DNA of 64,000 nucleotides, taken from positions 248,001-312,000 of the forward strand of contig NZ_JAMXLX010000002.1 in assembly GCF_024055605.1 (NCBI RefSeq). Reading direction: 5' to 3'. Positions 26,901 to 34,539 of the stretch are shown here, one piece after another. Both the position numbers and the translations under genes were made by a program. The stretch's first letter is position 1. Each line of letters starts with the position of its first letter. Under the pieces are notes generated by a model. That model was given only the letters and a program-made list of their open reading frames with translations. It was not told where the DNA came from and ran no database searches. Origin of the DNA: Ciceribacter sichuanensis (lineage in GTDB: Bacteria > Pseudomonadota > Alphaproteobacteria > Rhizobiales > Rhizobiaceae).

Positions 26901-27003
26901 AGCATATCGCGCAAAAGTGTGCAGCGGTTTTGCGACGATGGCATACGATAAAACAACGACGTGAAGCGCAAGGAGTTGAATCTGGAAGATCGCGACGCGC
27001 CTT
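26901..27003 (+). repeat. Dispersed rhizobial repeat, copy A
   Basis: Begins directly after the ArsR-type stop codon (agcatatcgcgcaaaagtg...) and runs to about the sequence ATCGCGACGCGCC. A second, inverted copy at 45573-45674 shares most positions over about 100 bases, including GCGCAAAAGTGT, GCGGTTTTGCG, GACGTGAAGCG and AGATCGCGACGCGC. Function unknown; it may be a mobile or structural intergenic element. Confidence 0.75.
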
Positions 27004-27152
27004 GGAACGACCTTCGCAAGGACGGCTCGAGCTCGAACGCTCGATATGCGATGCACTCAGTACCGATGTCTCCCGGCAATACGGCACGACACATACAGCC
27101 GGCATTCAACGCATGACAGAAACCCTCCGCACTGGCAGGCGCGGCACATAGC

Positions 27153-27195
27153 AAAAGGCATCCTGCGGTGACTAAACCGGCAGAATGCCTTTTGG
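27153..27195. terminator. Terminator downstream of ilvH
   Basis: CAAAAGGCATCCTGC pairs with GCAGAATGCCTTTTG (one mismatch) across an ~13-base loop. It has T-runs in both orientations, about 120 bp after the ilvH stop. The gap between it and ilvH also holds a GCATCCGC/GCGGATGC hairpin (27215-27241). Confidence 0.7.
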
Positions 27196-27318
27196 ATCAG
27201 ACGGGATGAATGGGCATCCGCCCCATCAGGCAGCGGATGCGATCGGCTTGTAATCGATCAGGATACCGGATGTCCCGGCGTTGGATGTGAGACCAGCCTC
27301 ATTCGCCGCCGAAAGCAA

Positions 27319-27891
27319 TCACATGCCCTGCGAACCGCGGTTCATCGCCGCAATGCCCGTGCGGCAGATTTCATTGAGACCGAGCGGCTTCATGATCGCC
27401 ACGAACTGGTCGATCTTGGAGGACTTGCCGGTGATCTCAAAGATGAAATGCTCAACGGTCGCATCGACCACCTTCGCCTGGAAGGCATCGGCCAGACGCA
27501 GGGTTTCAGCGCGCATCTCGCCTTCGGAGACCACCTTCACCAGCGCGACCTCGCGCTCGATCGGACGTTCCTGGCCAAGCTCCTTCGCCCGCACGGTAAG
27601 GTCGAGAACCCGGTGCACCGGCACGATACGCTCGAGCTGGGCCTTGATCTGTTCCAATACGCTCGGCGTACCGCGCGTGACGATGGTGATGCGCGAAAGA
27701 TGCGCCTCGTGCTCGGTCTCGGAAACCGTCAGACTTTCGATGTTGTAGCCGCGACCGGAGAATAGGCCAATGACGCGGGCAAGCACGCCCGGTTCGTTGT
27801 CGACGAGAACCGATAGCGTATGGCTTTCGATAGCCGCCGTTTCCTTGGCGATGAAGTAAGCCGAACCCGTGGGTTGAAGCTGTGCGTTCAT
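27319..27891 (-). CDS. ilvH: Acetolactate synthase small (regulatory) subunit
   Basis: 190 residues. The N-terminal ACT domain (HTLSVLVDNEPGVLARVIGLFSGRGYNIESLTV) binds valine for feedback inhibition, and the C-terminal domain (EIAL-like region through FIFEITGKSSKIDQFVAIM) completes the regulatory subunit. It activates and regulates the large subunit encoded upstream. The start at 27891 was chosen because the ACT domain follows after ~20 residues; an open frame further upstream has no family character. A small membrane-protein gene lies between it and ilvI. Confidence 0.95.
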   Translation of the reverse strand: MNAQLQPTGSAYFIAKETAAIESHTLSVLVDNEPGVLARVIGLFSGRGYNIESLTVSETEHEAHLSRITIVTRGTPSVLEQIKAQLERIVPVHRVLDLTVRAKELGQERPIEREVALVKVVSEGEMRAETLRLADAFQAKVVDATVEHFIFEITGKSSKIDQFVAIMKPLGLNEICRTGIAAMNRGSQGM

Positions 27892-27904
27892 GGTGTTGTG
27901 CCTT

Positions 27905-28315
27905 TCAGCGTGATTTGAGGCGCCCGATGGACCACGGGCGTGCCGCGAGAACCACAAGGAGCGGAAAAACAAGGTAAGACGCCAGAAACAGGAAGTCGTC
28001 TGCTCCCAATTCCGGGCTGTAGAACTCATAGTCATCGCCACATGGCGTATGGAATCGAAGGCTGGACCACCACGCAGGGGCAGTGAGACAAAACATCCCC
28101 ACCGCGAGCGAAGCAGGGATCATCGGCAGACCGCGAGAGTTGTCCTTCTTGGACGCGCGGTAAGTCAGATACACCGCCAATCCGAGAGGCAACGACGAAA
28201 GCACCGCTCCTGTCGTGAGGGTGCCACTCGCACCCATCGTGCACGTCCCGGTGAAGCCCAGCATTTGCAGGAGCATTGCAATCAGAATAAGTACTCCTGC
28301 AATCAATGCTCCCAT
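27905..28315 (-). CDS. Small membrane protein of unknown function within the ilv operon
   Basis: 136 residues with about four hydrophobic segments (near 3-22, 35-52, 68-90 and 108-125). Cysteines occur at TGTCTMG, MFCLTAP and HTPCGDD. I do not recognise the family. It sits 23 bp after ilvI and 13 bp before ilvH on the same strand, so it is co-transcribed with the acetolactate synthase subunits and under the same attenuator. The ATG at 28315 follows AAGGGG; an upstream ATG at 28342 overlaps the ilvI stop. A transport or membrane-sensing role is conceivable but unsupported. Confidence 0.65.
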   Translation of the reverse strand: MGALIAGVLILIAMLLQMLGFTGTCTMGASGTLTTGAVLSSLPLGLAVYLTYRASKKDNSRGLPMIPASLAVGMFCLTAPAWWSSLRFHTPCGDDYEFYSPELGADDFLFLASYLVFPLLVVLAARPWSIGRLKSR

Positions 28316-28338
28316 GCGTGGATCCCCTTCCTTGCCAA

Positions 28339-30117
28339 TCAAACCAGCTGACGGCCCTTGGCGTCGATCGCCGTCGCAACGGCCTCGTCGGTCGCCTCGT
28401 CGGGAAGCAGCATCTCGTTATGTGCCTTGCCCGACGGGATCATCGGGAAGCAGTTGGCGAGATTGGCGACGCGGCAGTCGAAGATCACCGGCTTCTTGAC
28501 GTTGATCATCTCCATAATGGCATCGTCGAGTTCATCGGGCTTTTCGCAACGCAAGCCGACAGCGCCATAGGCCTCGGCAAGCTTGACGAAATCAGGCATG
28601 GCCTCGGTGTAGGAGTTCGACAGGCGATTGCCATGCAGGAGTTGTTGCCACTGGCGAACCATGCCCATGTACTGGTTGTTCAGGATGAAGATCTTGACCG
28701 GCGCTTCATACTGGACAGCGCAGGACATTTCCTGAATGCACATCTGGATCGAGGCATCGCCGGCGATGTCGATGACAAGGCTTTCCGGATGGGCGATCTG
28801 TACCCCGATTGCCGCCGGGAAGCCGTAGCCCATGGTGCCGAGACCGCCCGAGGTCATCCACCGGTTCGGCTTCTCGAAGCCAAAGAACTGCGCGGCCCAC
28901 ATCTGGTGCTGACCGACTTCGGTGGTGATGTAGGTGTCGCGATCCTTCGTCAGGTGATAGAGCCGCTCGATGGCGTATTGCGGCATGATGACATCCTTCG
29001 ACGGCGTATAGGCGAAGGAGCGGCGCGCCTTCCAGCGAGCAATGCTGTCCTTCCACTCCGCCGTCTGGGCAGCCTCGGGCTTCTTCGGAAGCGCCCGCCA
29101 GAGGCGGACCATGTCTTCGAGTACATTGCCGACATCACCGGTGATCGGAACATCGACGCGAACGTTCTTGTTGATCGAGGACGGATCGATATCGATATGG
29201 ATCTTCTTCGAATTCGGCGAGAAGGCGTTGAGCCTGCCGGTAATGCGGTCATCGAAGCGCGCGCCGACGCAGACCATGACGTCACAATCGTGCATGGCCA
29301 TGTTGGCCTCATAGGAACCGTGCATGCCGAGCATGCCCAGCCAGTTCTTGCCCGAGGCCGGATAGGTGCCGAGACCCATCAGCGTGGACGTGATCGGGAA
29401 ATCGGTGAGTTCGACCAGTTCGCGCAGCAGCTTGGAAGCTTCCGGCCCGGAATTGACGACACCGCCACCCGTATAGAAGACCGGACGGCGGGCATGCGCC
29501 ATCAGTTCGATGGCCGCACGAATGGCGTTTTCGTCACCCTGAACCTTGGGCTGGTAGCTTCTCTGAGCAACATGCGCCGAAGGCGGCGTATAGGTGCCGG
29601 TCGCGAACTGGACGTCCTTCGGAACATCGACCAGAACCGGGCCGGGGCGGCCGCTCTGCGCAATGCGGAAGGCCTCGTGGATGACTCCGGCAAGCTCGTT
29701 GACGTCCTTCACCAGCCAGTTGTGCTTGGTACAGGGTCGCGTAATGCCAACGGTATCGCATTCCTGGAAAGCATCGGAACCGATCAGGCTCGTCGGGACC
29801 TGGCCGGAAATGCAGACCAGCGGGATCGAGTCCATCAAGGCATCCTGCAGCGGAGTAACGGCGTTGGTCGCGCCGGGACCGGAGGTTACGAGCAGAACGC
29901 CGACCTTGCCTGTGGAACGGGCATAACCTTCCGCGGCATGCCCTGCCCCCTGTTCGTGACGCACGAGGATATGCTGGATCTCTTCCTGCTGGAAGATTTC
30001 GTCATAGATCGGCAGCACGGCTCCGCCGGGATAACCGAAGATATGCTCAACCCCGTTGTCCTTCAGCGCTCGCAGAACGATTTCCGCGCCGGTCATCTGA
30101 TTGTCTTTACCCGTCAT
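28339..30117 (-). CDS. ilvI: Acetolactate synthase large (catalytic) subunit
   Basis: About 592 residues. This thiamine-diphosphate enzyme condenses pyruvate with itself or with 2-oxobutyrate, the first step of branched-chain synthesis. Motifs: GYPGGAVLPIYDEIF, the catalytic Glu region RHEQGAGHAAEGYAR, TSGPGATNAVTPLQDALMDSIPLV, and the ThDP-binding GDASIQMCIQEM...NN segment. The ATG at 30117 is the preferred start, but ATGs at 30129 and 30096 are possible. A leader peptide and terminator precede it, so expression should respond to branched-chain aminoacyl-tRNA levels. Confidence 0.96.
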   Translation of the reverse strand: MTGKDNQMTGAEIVLRALKDNGVEHIFGYPGGAVLPIYDEIFQQEEIQHILVRHEQGAGHAAEGYARSTGKVGVLLVTSGPGATNAVTPLQDALMDSIPLVCISGQVPTSLIGSDAFQECDTVGITRPCTKHNWLVKDVNELAGVIHEAFRIAQSGRPGPVLVDVPKDVQFATGTYTPPSAHVAQRSYQPKVQGDENAIRAAIELMAHARRPVFYTGGGVVNSGPEASKLLRELVELTDFPITSTLMGLGTYPASGKNWLGMLGMHGSYEANMAMHDCDVMVCVGARFDDRITGRLNAFSPNSKKIHIDIDPSSINKNVRVDVPITGDVGNVLEDMVRLWRALPKKPEAAQTAEWKDSIARWKARRSFAYTPSKDVIMPQYAIERLYHLTKDRDTYITTEVGQHQMWAAQFFGFEKPNRWMTSGGLGTMGYGFPAAIGVQIAHPESLVIDIAGDASIQMCIQEMSCAVQYEAPVKIFILNNQYMGMVRQWQQLLHGNRLSNSYTEAMPDFVKLAEAYGAVGLRCEKPDELDDAIMEMINVKKPVIFDCRVANLANCFPMIPSGKAHNEMLLPDEATDEAVATAIDAKGRQLV

Positions 30118-30173
30118 GCCTGTTTCCATCTGCCTAGGGATTTTTTTGAGAGCCGTAGCCCGGTTTTGGCCAT

Positions 30174-30198
30174 AAAAAAAGGCCCCTTTGAGGAGCCT
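30174..30198 (-). terminator. Attenuator terminator of ilvIH
   Basis: On the minus strand, AGGCTCC-TCAA-AGGGGCCT is followed by seven T. It lies between the leader peptide and ilvI and would stop transcription when the leader is translated freely. Confidence 0.88.
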
Positions 30199-30206
30199 GT
30201 CATCTA

Positions 30207-30254
30207 GCGCATGGGTGGCTATCGCCGGATGGTTACACCATCCTGCCCATGCGC
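30207..30254 (-). promoter_or_regulatory. Attenuator hairpin overlapping the leader peptide end
   Basis: GCGCATGGG pairs with CCCATGCGC over a 48-base span, with inner GGATGG/CCATCC pairs around the leader stop codon. A ribosome stalled at the Leu-Ile-Val-Val codons would leave this free to form or rearrange. The competing antiterminator pairing could not be resolved by eye. Confidence 0.75.
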
Positions 30255-30289
30255 TTTCCCACCACAATAAGAGCCTGCAAATTTTTCAT
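30233..30289 (-). CDS. Branched-chain leader peptide of the ilvIH attenuator
   Basis: An 18-codon open frame, MKNLQALIVVGKRMGRMV, with consecutive Leu-Ile-Val-Val codons at positions 7-10 and a final Val. It ends within the attenuator hairpin, 35 bp before the terminator. The proportion of branched-chain codons and the position make a classic leader peptide for ribosome-mediated attenuation. No Shine-Dalgarno is visible, and the predicted transcription start lies next to its ATG, so it may be translated from a leaderless mRNA. Confidence 0.88.
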   Translation of the reverse strand: MKNLQALIVVGKRMGRMV

Positions 30290-30296
30290 GACACGT

Positions 30297-30324
30297 GTGA
30301 TAACACAAATCGGCAAAGCGTCAA
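30297..30324 (-). promoter_or_regulatory. Predicted ilvIH promoter
   Basis: Minus-strand TTGACG (30324-30319), a 16-bp spacer and TATCAC (30302-30297). The expected transcription start, about 7 bases downstream, falls at or next to the leader ATG (30289). Confidence 0.6.
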
Positions 30325-30455
30325 CGCATCAAATGACAAAAAACGGCACTGAATAAGACAGAAAAGACCACGCTTTCGGAAAATGCAGCCTTTGCGATAC
30401 ACCCGTCGTTAAGTCCCGGACAGCTATATTGCCTCCCCGAGCAGGGAGCCTCCTA

Positions 30456-32624
30456 TTGCGTAACGACGATCTCAAGACATCCGGCAGCGCTGGCGAACAG
30501 GATCGCCGCGACCGCATGCATCCGGGTTATCGCATGCTCGGGCGCGTCGTCGCCTGCAACGGCTCCCGCGCAACCATTGCCGCTGTGGCGGAAGAAGGCT
30601 CCACCGACCTCACAGAACTCTGGTCCGTCGGGCGCCTGATCTCGATCAGCGTCGGGGCAAACCGCGTGGTGGCGCTTGCCTATTCGATGCAGACAGGCTC
30701 CCGCGACTGGGGTGAGGAGGCCGACAACTATTTCCTCATCGAGGTCGAGCTGCTGGGCGAGGTCCACAAAGGCCTGAGCGGTCAGGACGAGTTCTCGACC
30801 GGCATCTCGCGTTATCCCTATCTCGGCGCCGTCGCCCACCGCATACGTGCTGCCGACCTCCTGCGCATCTACGACAGCCGCAAGGGATCCTCCTGCGCCA
30901 TCGGCAAGCTCACGCAGGACGAAAGCATCGACGCAACCATTCACATTCCCTCGATGCTTTCCAAGCATTTCGCCGTCGTCGGCTCCACCGGCGTCGGCAA
31001 GTCGACGGCCGTCTCGCTGCTGCTGCGCAAGGCAATCGAGGCCGACCCGAAATTGCGCGTCCTCATCCTCGACCCGCACAATGAATTCGCCGCCGCCTTC
31101 CCCGAGCATGCAGTGGTCGTCGATACCGATACGCTGGACCTGCCCTTCTGGCTGATGAAGCTTGAGGAATTCGCCGAAGTGCTGTTCCGCGGCCGCCCAT
31201 CGGTGCCGGAGGAACTCGACATTCTCCGCGACCTCCTGCCGGAGGCCAAACGCGCCTTCCGTGGCAACGAGTCCGCTCTGATGCGCCGCACGTCGGACAA
31301 AAGCTCGATCACTGCCGATACACCGGTACCCTATCGCATGGCGGACCTTCTGGCGCTGATCGACGATCGCATCGGCCGGCTGGAAGGCCGCGGCGACAAA
31401 CCGTTCATGCGCGCGCTGAAGATGCGCATCATGTCGGCGATCAACGATCCGCGCTATCACTTCATGTTCTCCAACAACACGATCAGCGACACGATCATGG
31501 AGACGATTGCGGAAATCTTCCGCATTCCGGGAGACGACAGGCCGATCTGCACCTTCCAGCTCGCCGGCATTCCTTCGGAGGTGGTGAATTCCGTCGCCTC
31601 GGTCCTCTGCCGCATGGCCTTCGAACTGGCGCTCTGGTCGAACGGCGCAATCCACATGCTCGTCGTCTGCGAAGAAGCCCATCGCTACATTCCATCCGAC
31701 CCGAGCCTGGGTTTCTTCCCTACACGGCAGGCCATTGCCCGTATCGCCAAGGAAGGCCGTAAGTACGGCGTATCGCTCGGCATCATCACCCAGCGCCCCG
31801 GCGAACTCGACCAGACGATCCTGTCGCAGTGCTCGACCCTGTTCGCCATGCGCCTGACGAACGACCGGGACCAGGAAATCATCCGTTCCGCAATCCCGGA
31901 TTCGTCGATCTCCACGACCAGCTTCATTTCCTCGATTGGCAATGGCGAGGCGATCGCCTTCGGCGAGGCGATTGCCGTGCCCATGCGCATGCGTTTTTCG
32001 CGCGTCGACAGCAGCCATCTGCCAAAGGCCAACGGCACCGGCGTCAAACACAGCGAGGAAAATCCCGATACGGTCGACCTCCGGTCGATCGTTGCCCGCA
32101 TGCGGTCCGTAGCGGCACCGGATATTGCGGCATTCCAGCAGAGCTTCGAAACCGCCTTCCCCGCCAGCCGGCCGGAGGAAAGTCCGAGGAGCTTCAACGA
32201 AGTCGCACCTCCCTCCCGGGAGCAGGATGAAGACGATTTCGAGATCCCGGCCCATCTCGGCCCGAACGCCACGTTCGATGAGATCCGGCAGGCTCTCCTG
32301 ACACCTGAGCATCCCGCCCCGGCAGCACATCCCGTTCCCGTTCCCGTTACCGCACCCGAACCGCCGCCGGTAGTCGAGCCCTACCGTCCCGACATGCTGC
32401 CCGGCAGCAGGTTTGCGGAAGAGCGCACAGCCCTGCAGCGCGAGGGCATATTCCCCCAGCAGCCGCGCGAACGAGGCGAACCGGCGCCTTACGCTGCGAT
32501 CCACACGCAGGAGCCTTCGCCGCCCGCCAACCCTTCCTTCGGAGGCACGCTTCGTCGAGAAGGAAGCTCGCTTCGCGAAAGCATCCTGAAGAAACCTCTC
32601 TCCAGCCTCTACCGCAAGGACTGA
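30456..32624 (+). CDS. HerA-like hexameric ATPase/helicase (DUF87)
   Basis: About 722 residues. An N-terminal HAS-barrel (MLGRVVACNGSRATIAAV, VGRLISISVGANRVVALA) precedes a RecA-like motor with Walker A VVGSTGVGKSTAV near residue 175, an RVLILDPHNEF strand, Walker B MLVVCEEAHRYIP and a Gln/Arg sensor ITQRPGELDQ. The last ~170 residues are Pro/Glu-rich and low complexity. HerA proteins translocate DNA and in archaea and some defence systems pair with a nuclease (NurA or SIR2/DUF4297). No such partner is adjacent. The TTG at 30456 follows GGGAG; an ATG at 30516 is an alternative. It overlaps the convergent miaA by 16 bp. Confidence 0.85.
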   Translation: MRNDDLKTSGSAGEQDRRDRMHPGYRMLGRVVACNGSRATIAAVAEEGSTDLTELWSVGRLISISVGANRVVALAYSMQTGSRDWGEEADNYFLIEVELLGEVHKGLSGQDEFSTGISRYPYLGAVAHRIRAADLLRIYDSRKGSSCAIGKLTQDESIDATIHIPSMLSKHFAVVGSTGVGKSTAVSLLLRKAIEADPKLRVLILDPHNEFAAAFPEHAVVVDTDTLDLPFWLMKLEEFAEVLFRGRPSVPEELDILRDLLPEAKRAFRGNESALMRRTSDKSSITADTPVPYRMADLLALIDDRIGRLEGRGDKPFMRALKMRIMSAINDPRYHFMFSNNTISDTIMETIAEIFRIPGDDRPICTFQLAGIPSEVVNSVASVLCRMAFELALWSNGAIHMLVVCEEAHRYIPSDPSLGFFPTRQAIARIAKEGRKYGVSLGIITQRPGELDQTILSQCSTLFAMRLTNDRDQEIIRSAIPDSSISTTSFISSIGNGEAIAFGEAIAVPMRMRFSRVDSSHLPKANGTGVKHSEENPDTVDLRSIVARMRSVAAPDIAAFQQSFETAFPASRPEESPRSFNEVAPPSREQDEDDFEIPAHLGPNATFDEIRQALLTPEHPAPAAHPVPVPVTAPEPPPVVEPYRPDMLPGSRFAEERTALQREGIFPQQPRERGEPAPYAAIHTQEPSPPANPSFGGTLRREGSSLRESILKKPLSSLYRKD

Positions 32625-33529
32625 GCGGAGAAAGTAGCGGGGTCGACCCGCTCCCAGCTTTCATCCATCTGGTTGCGAAACCACGTCATCTGCCGCTTGG
32701 CATATTGCCGGGTCGCAGCCGATGCCATGTCGATGACCTCTTCCCGTGACAGCTGCCCCTTCAGCATCGCCGCGATCTGGGAAACCCCGATCGCCTTCAT
32801 CGCCGGCATCTCGGGAGAAAGCCCAAGCGCCAACAACGCTTCGACCTCTTCTACAGCACCCTGCTCGAACATACCGGCAAAGCGCCGGTTGATCCTCTCA
32901 TGCAGAAGCGCACGGTCCGGCAACACCACGAATTTGCGGGCACGGGCGGGATTGATCGGCATGGGGCCAGCCTTACCCTGAAATTCAGAGATCGATTGTC
33001 CCGTCGCTTCCAGCACTTCGAGCGCCCGCACGATCCGCTGGCCATCCTGTGGATTGAGGCGCTCTGCCATGGCAGGATCGCGCGCGGCAAGCTCGCGGTG
33101 AAGCGCCTCCGCTCCTTCCTCAGAAAGCCGCCCCCGCCATGTCGTCCGGATATCCTCGGGCACGGTCGGCATATCGGAAAGTCCGCCGGTCAGCGCCTTG
33201 AAGTAAAGACCTGTGCCTCCCACGATGACCGGAAGCACTTTTTGGGCCTTAAACCGGGAGAGCAGATCGCCGCTTTCGCGCAACCAGTCGCCGGTCGAAT
33301 AGGTATTGCCGGGATACACATGCCCATAGAGGTGGTGGGGAATGCCCTCCATTTCCTCTTCTGATGGGCGCGCCGTCAGCACCCGCAGGACGTCATAGAC
33401 CTGCATGCTGTCGGCGTTGACCACCTGCCCGCCGAAACGCTTTGCGAAATCGAGCGCCAGCGCGGACTTGCCGCTGGCAGTCGGCCCGGTTATCAGGATC
33501 GCGTCGATATCAGTTCCAAGGTTATCCAT
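32609..33529 (-). CDS. miaA: tRNA dimethylallyltransferase
   Basis: 306 residues. It adds the isopentenyl group from DMAPP to A37 of tRNAs that read UNN codons. Motifs: P-loop ILITGPTASGKSAL near residues 12-25, VVNADSMQVYDVL, VVGGTGLYFKALTGGL, and the C-terminal R-Q-Y-A-K-R-Q-M-T-W-F segment. Its start is only one base away from the divergent serB start, and its 3' end overlaps the HerA-like gene. Two tandem ATGs exist (33532 and 33529); the second has better spacing from GAGGG. Confidence 0.96.
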   Translation of the reverse strand: MDNLGTDIDAILITGPTASGKSALALDFAKRFGGQVVNADSMQVYDVLRVLTARPSEEEMEGIPHHLYGHVYPGNTYSTGDWLRESGDLLSRFKAQKVLPVIVGGTGLYFKALTGGLSDMPTVPEDIRTTWRGRLSEEGAEALHRELAARDPAMAERLNPQDGQRIVRALEVLEATGQSISEFQGKAGPMPINPARARKFVVLPDRALLHERINRRFAGMFEQGAVEEVEALLALGLSPEMPAMKAIGVSQIAAMLKGQLSREEVIDMASAATRQYAKRQMTWFRNQMDESWERVDPATFSAQSLR

Positions 33530-33530
33530 C

Positions 33531-34421
33531 ATGGCCCTCGTTGCCACGCTTATTGCCAATCCGTCAAATCCCGTTCTCGCACCCGACATCGCCGAAAAGG
33601 CCGCCGAGGCGGTGAAGGCCTCCGGTCTGTACTGGCTCGCAGACGGCATTGCCTGCGACATCGCGCTCAAGGATGGCACGGTCTCAGCAGAAGCGGAAAC
33701 CGCGCTGCGCGCCGCAATCGAAGGTCTTCCGGTCGACCTCGCCATTCAGGATGCCGATACCCGACGCAAGAAGTTTCTGATTGCCGATATGGATTCGACC
33801 ATGATCGGCCAGGAATGCATCGACGAACTGGCCGCAGAAGTCGGACTGAAAGAGAAGGTTTCGGCGATTACCGCACGCGCCATGAATGGTGAGATCGCCT
33901 TCGAACCCGCACTCAGGGAACGTGTCGCCCTGCTCAAGGGCTTGCCCGTCACAGTGGTCGACGAGGTGATCGCCAGGCGCATCACGCTGACACCGGGCGG
34001 ACCGGAACTGATCGCCACCATGAAGGCCAAGGGGCATTACACCGCACTGGTTTCCGGCGGCTTTACGGTCTTCACATCACGCATCGCCGAAACCCTCGGC
34101 TTCCACGAAAACCGCGCCAACATCCTGATCGAGGAAAACGGTGCGCTGGCCGGTGTGGTGGAGGAGCCGATCCTCGGCAAGCAGGCCAAGGTCGATGCTC
34201 TGCTGGACATCACCGACAAGCTCGGCATCGATCCCGCCGACGTAATCGCCGTCGGCGACGGCGCCAACGACCTCGGCATGCTCGAACTGGCAGGATCGGG
34301 TGTCGCCCTCCACGCCAAGCCGGCAGTGGCCGCACAGGCTAAGATCCGCATCGACCACGGCGACCTCACCGCGCTCCTTTACCTGCAGGGCTATCGCAAG
34401 AGCGATTTCGTCACCCCCTGA
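33531..34421 (+). CDS. serB: Phosphoserine phosphatase
   Basis: 296 residues of the HAD family. It hydrolyses phosphoserine in the last step of serine synthesis. The nucleophile motif is DMDST (D86, D88), followed by IGQECIDELAAEVGLKEKV, the motif II Ser in TALVSGGFTVF, and the metal loop VGDGANDLGML. The N-terminal ~80 residues form an ACT-like regulatory region. The ATG at 33531 follows AAGG and lies back to back with miaA. It is followed by a very stable terminator. Confidence 0.96.
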   Translation: MALVATLIANPSNPVLAPDIAEKAAEAVKASGLYWLADGIACDIALKDGTVSAEAETALRAAIEGLPVDLAIQDADTRRKKFLIADMDSTMIGQECIDELAAEVGLKEKVSAITARAMNGEIAFEPALRERVALLKGLPVTVVDEVIARRITLTPGGPELIATMKAKGHYTALVSGGFTVFTSRIAETLGFHENRANILIEENGALAGVVEEPILGKQAKVDALLDITDKLGIDPADVIAVGDGANDLGMLELAGSGVALHAKPAVAAQAKIRIDHGDLTALLYLQGYRKSDFVTP

Positions 34422-34443
34422 AGCCAGCCACAGCAATCCTCAT

Positions 34444-34482
34444 GAAAACGACCTCCGTGTTCTCTACACGGAGGTCGTTTTC
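34444..34482. terminator. Strong bidirectional terminator
   Basis: A 17-bp perfect stem (GAAAACGACCTCCGTGT and its complement) with a 5-base loop, between the convergent serB and degP genes. The A- and T-rich stem ends serve both directions. Confidence 0.9.
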
Positions 34483-34539
34483 GTTGATCAGGATTTCGCA
34501 CGTGTAAAGCGCATCATTCCTTGAACTGCGAGACCAGCG

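Noticed and set aside
28306..30207. A 633-codon open frame antisense to ilvI
   Set aside because: It mirrors the codon bias of ilvI in a GC-rich genome; its translation has no domain character and the sense strand encodes a certain enzyme.
30207..30254. The strong hairpin upstream of ilvI as a riboswitch aptamer
   Set aside because: The leader peptide with branched-chain codons and the following terminator explain it as a ribosome-mediated attenuator.
30453..32504. A 683-codon open frame antisense to the HerA-like gene
   Set aside because: The plus-strand frame carries all ATPase motifs; the antisense product has none.
30456..34421. HerA with neighbouring genes as a new defence system
   Set aside because: The neighbours are miaA and serB, plain housekeeping genes, and no nuclease or sensor gene is nearby.
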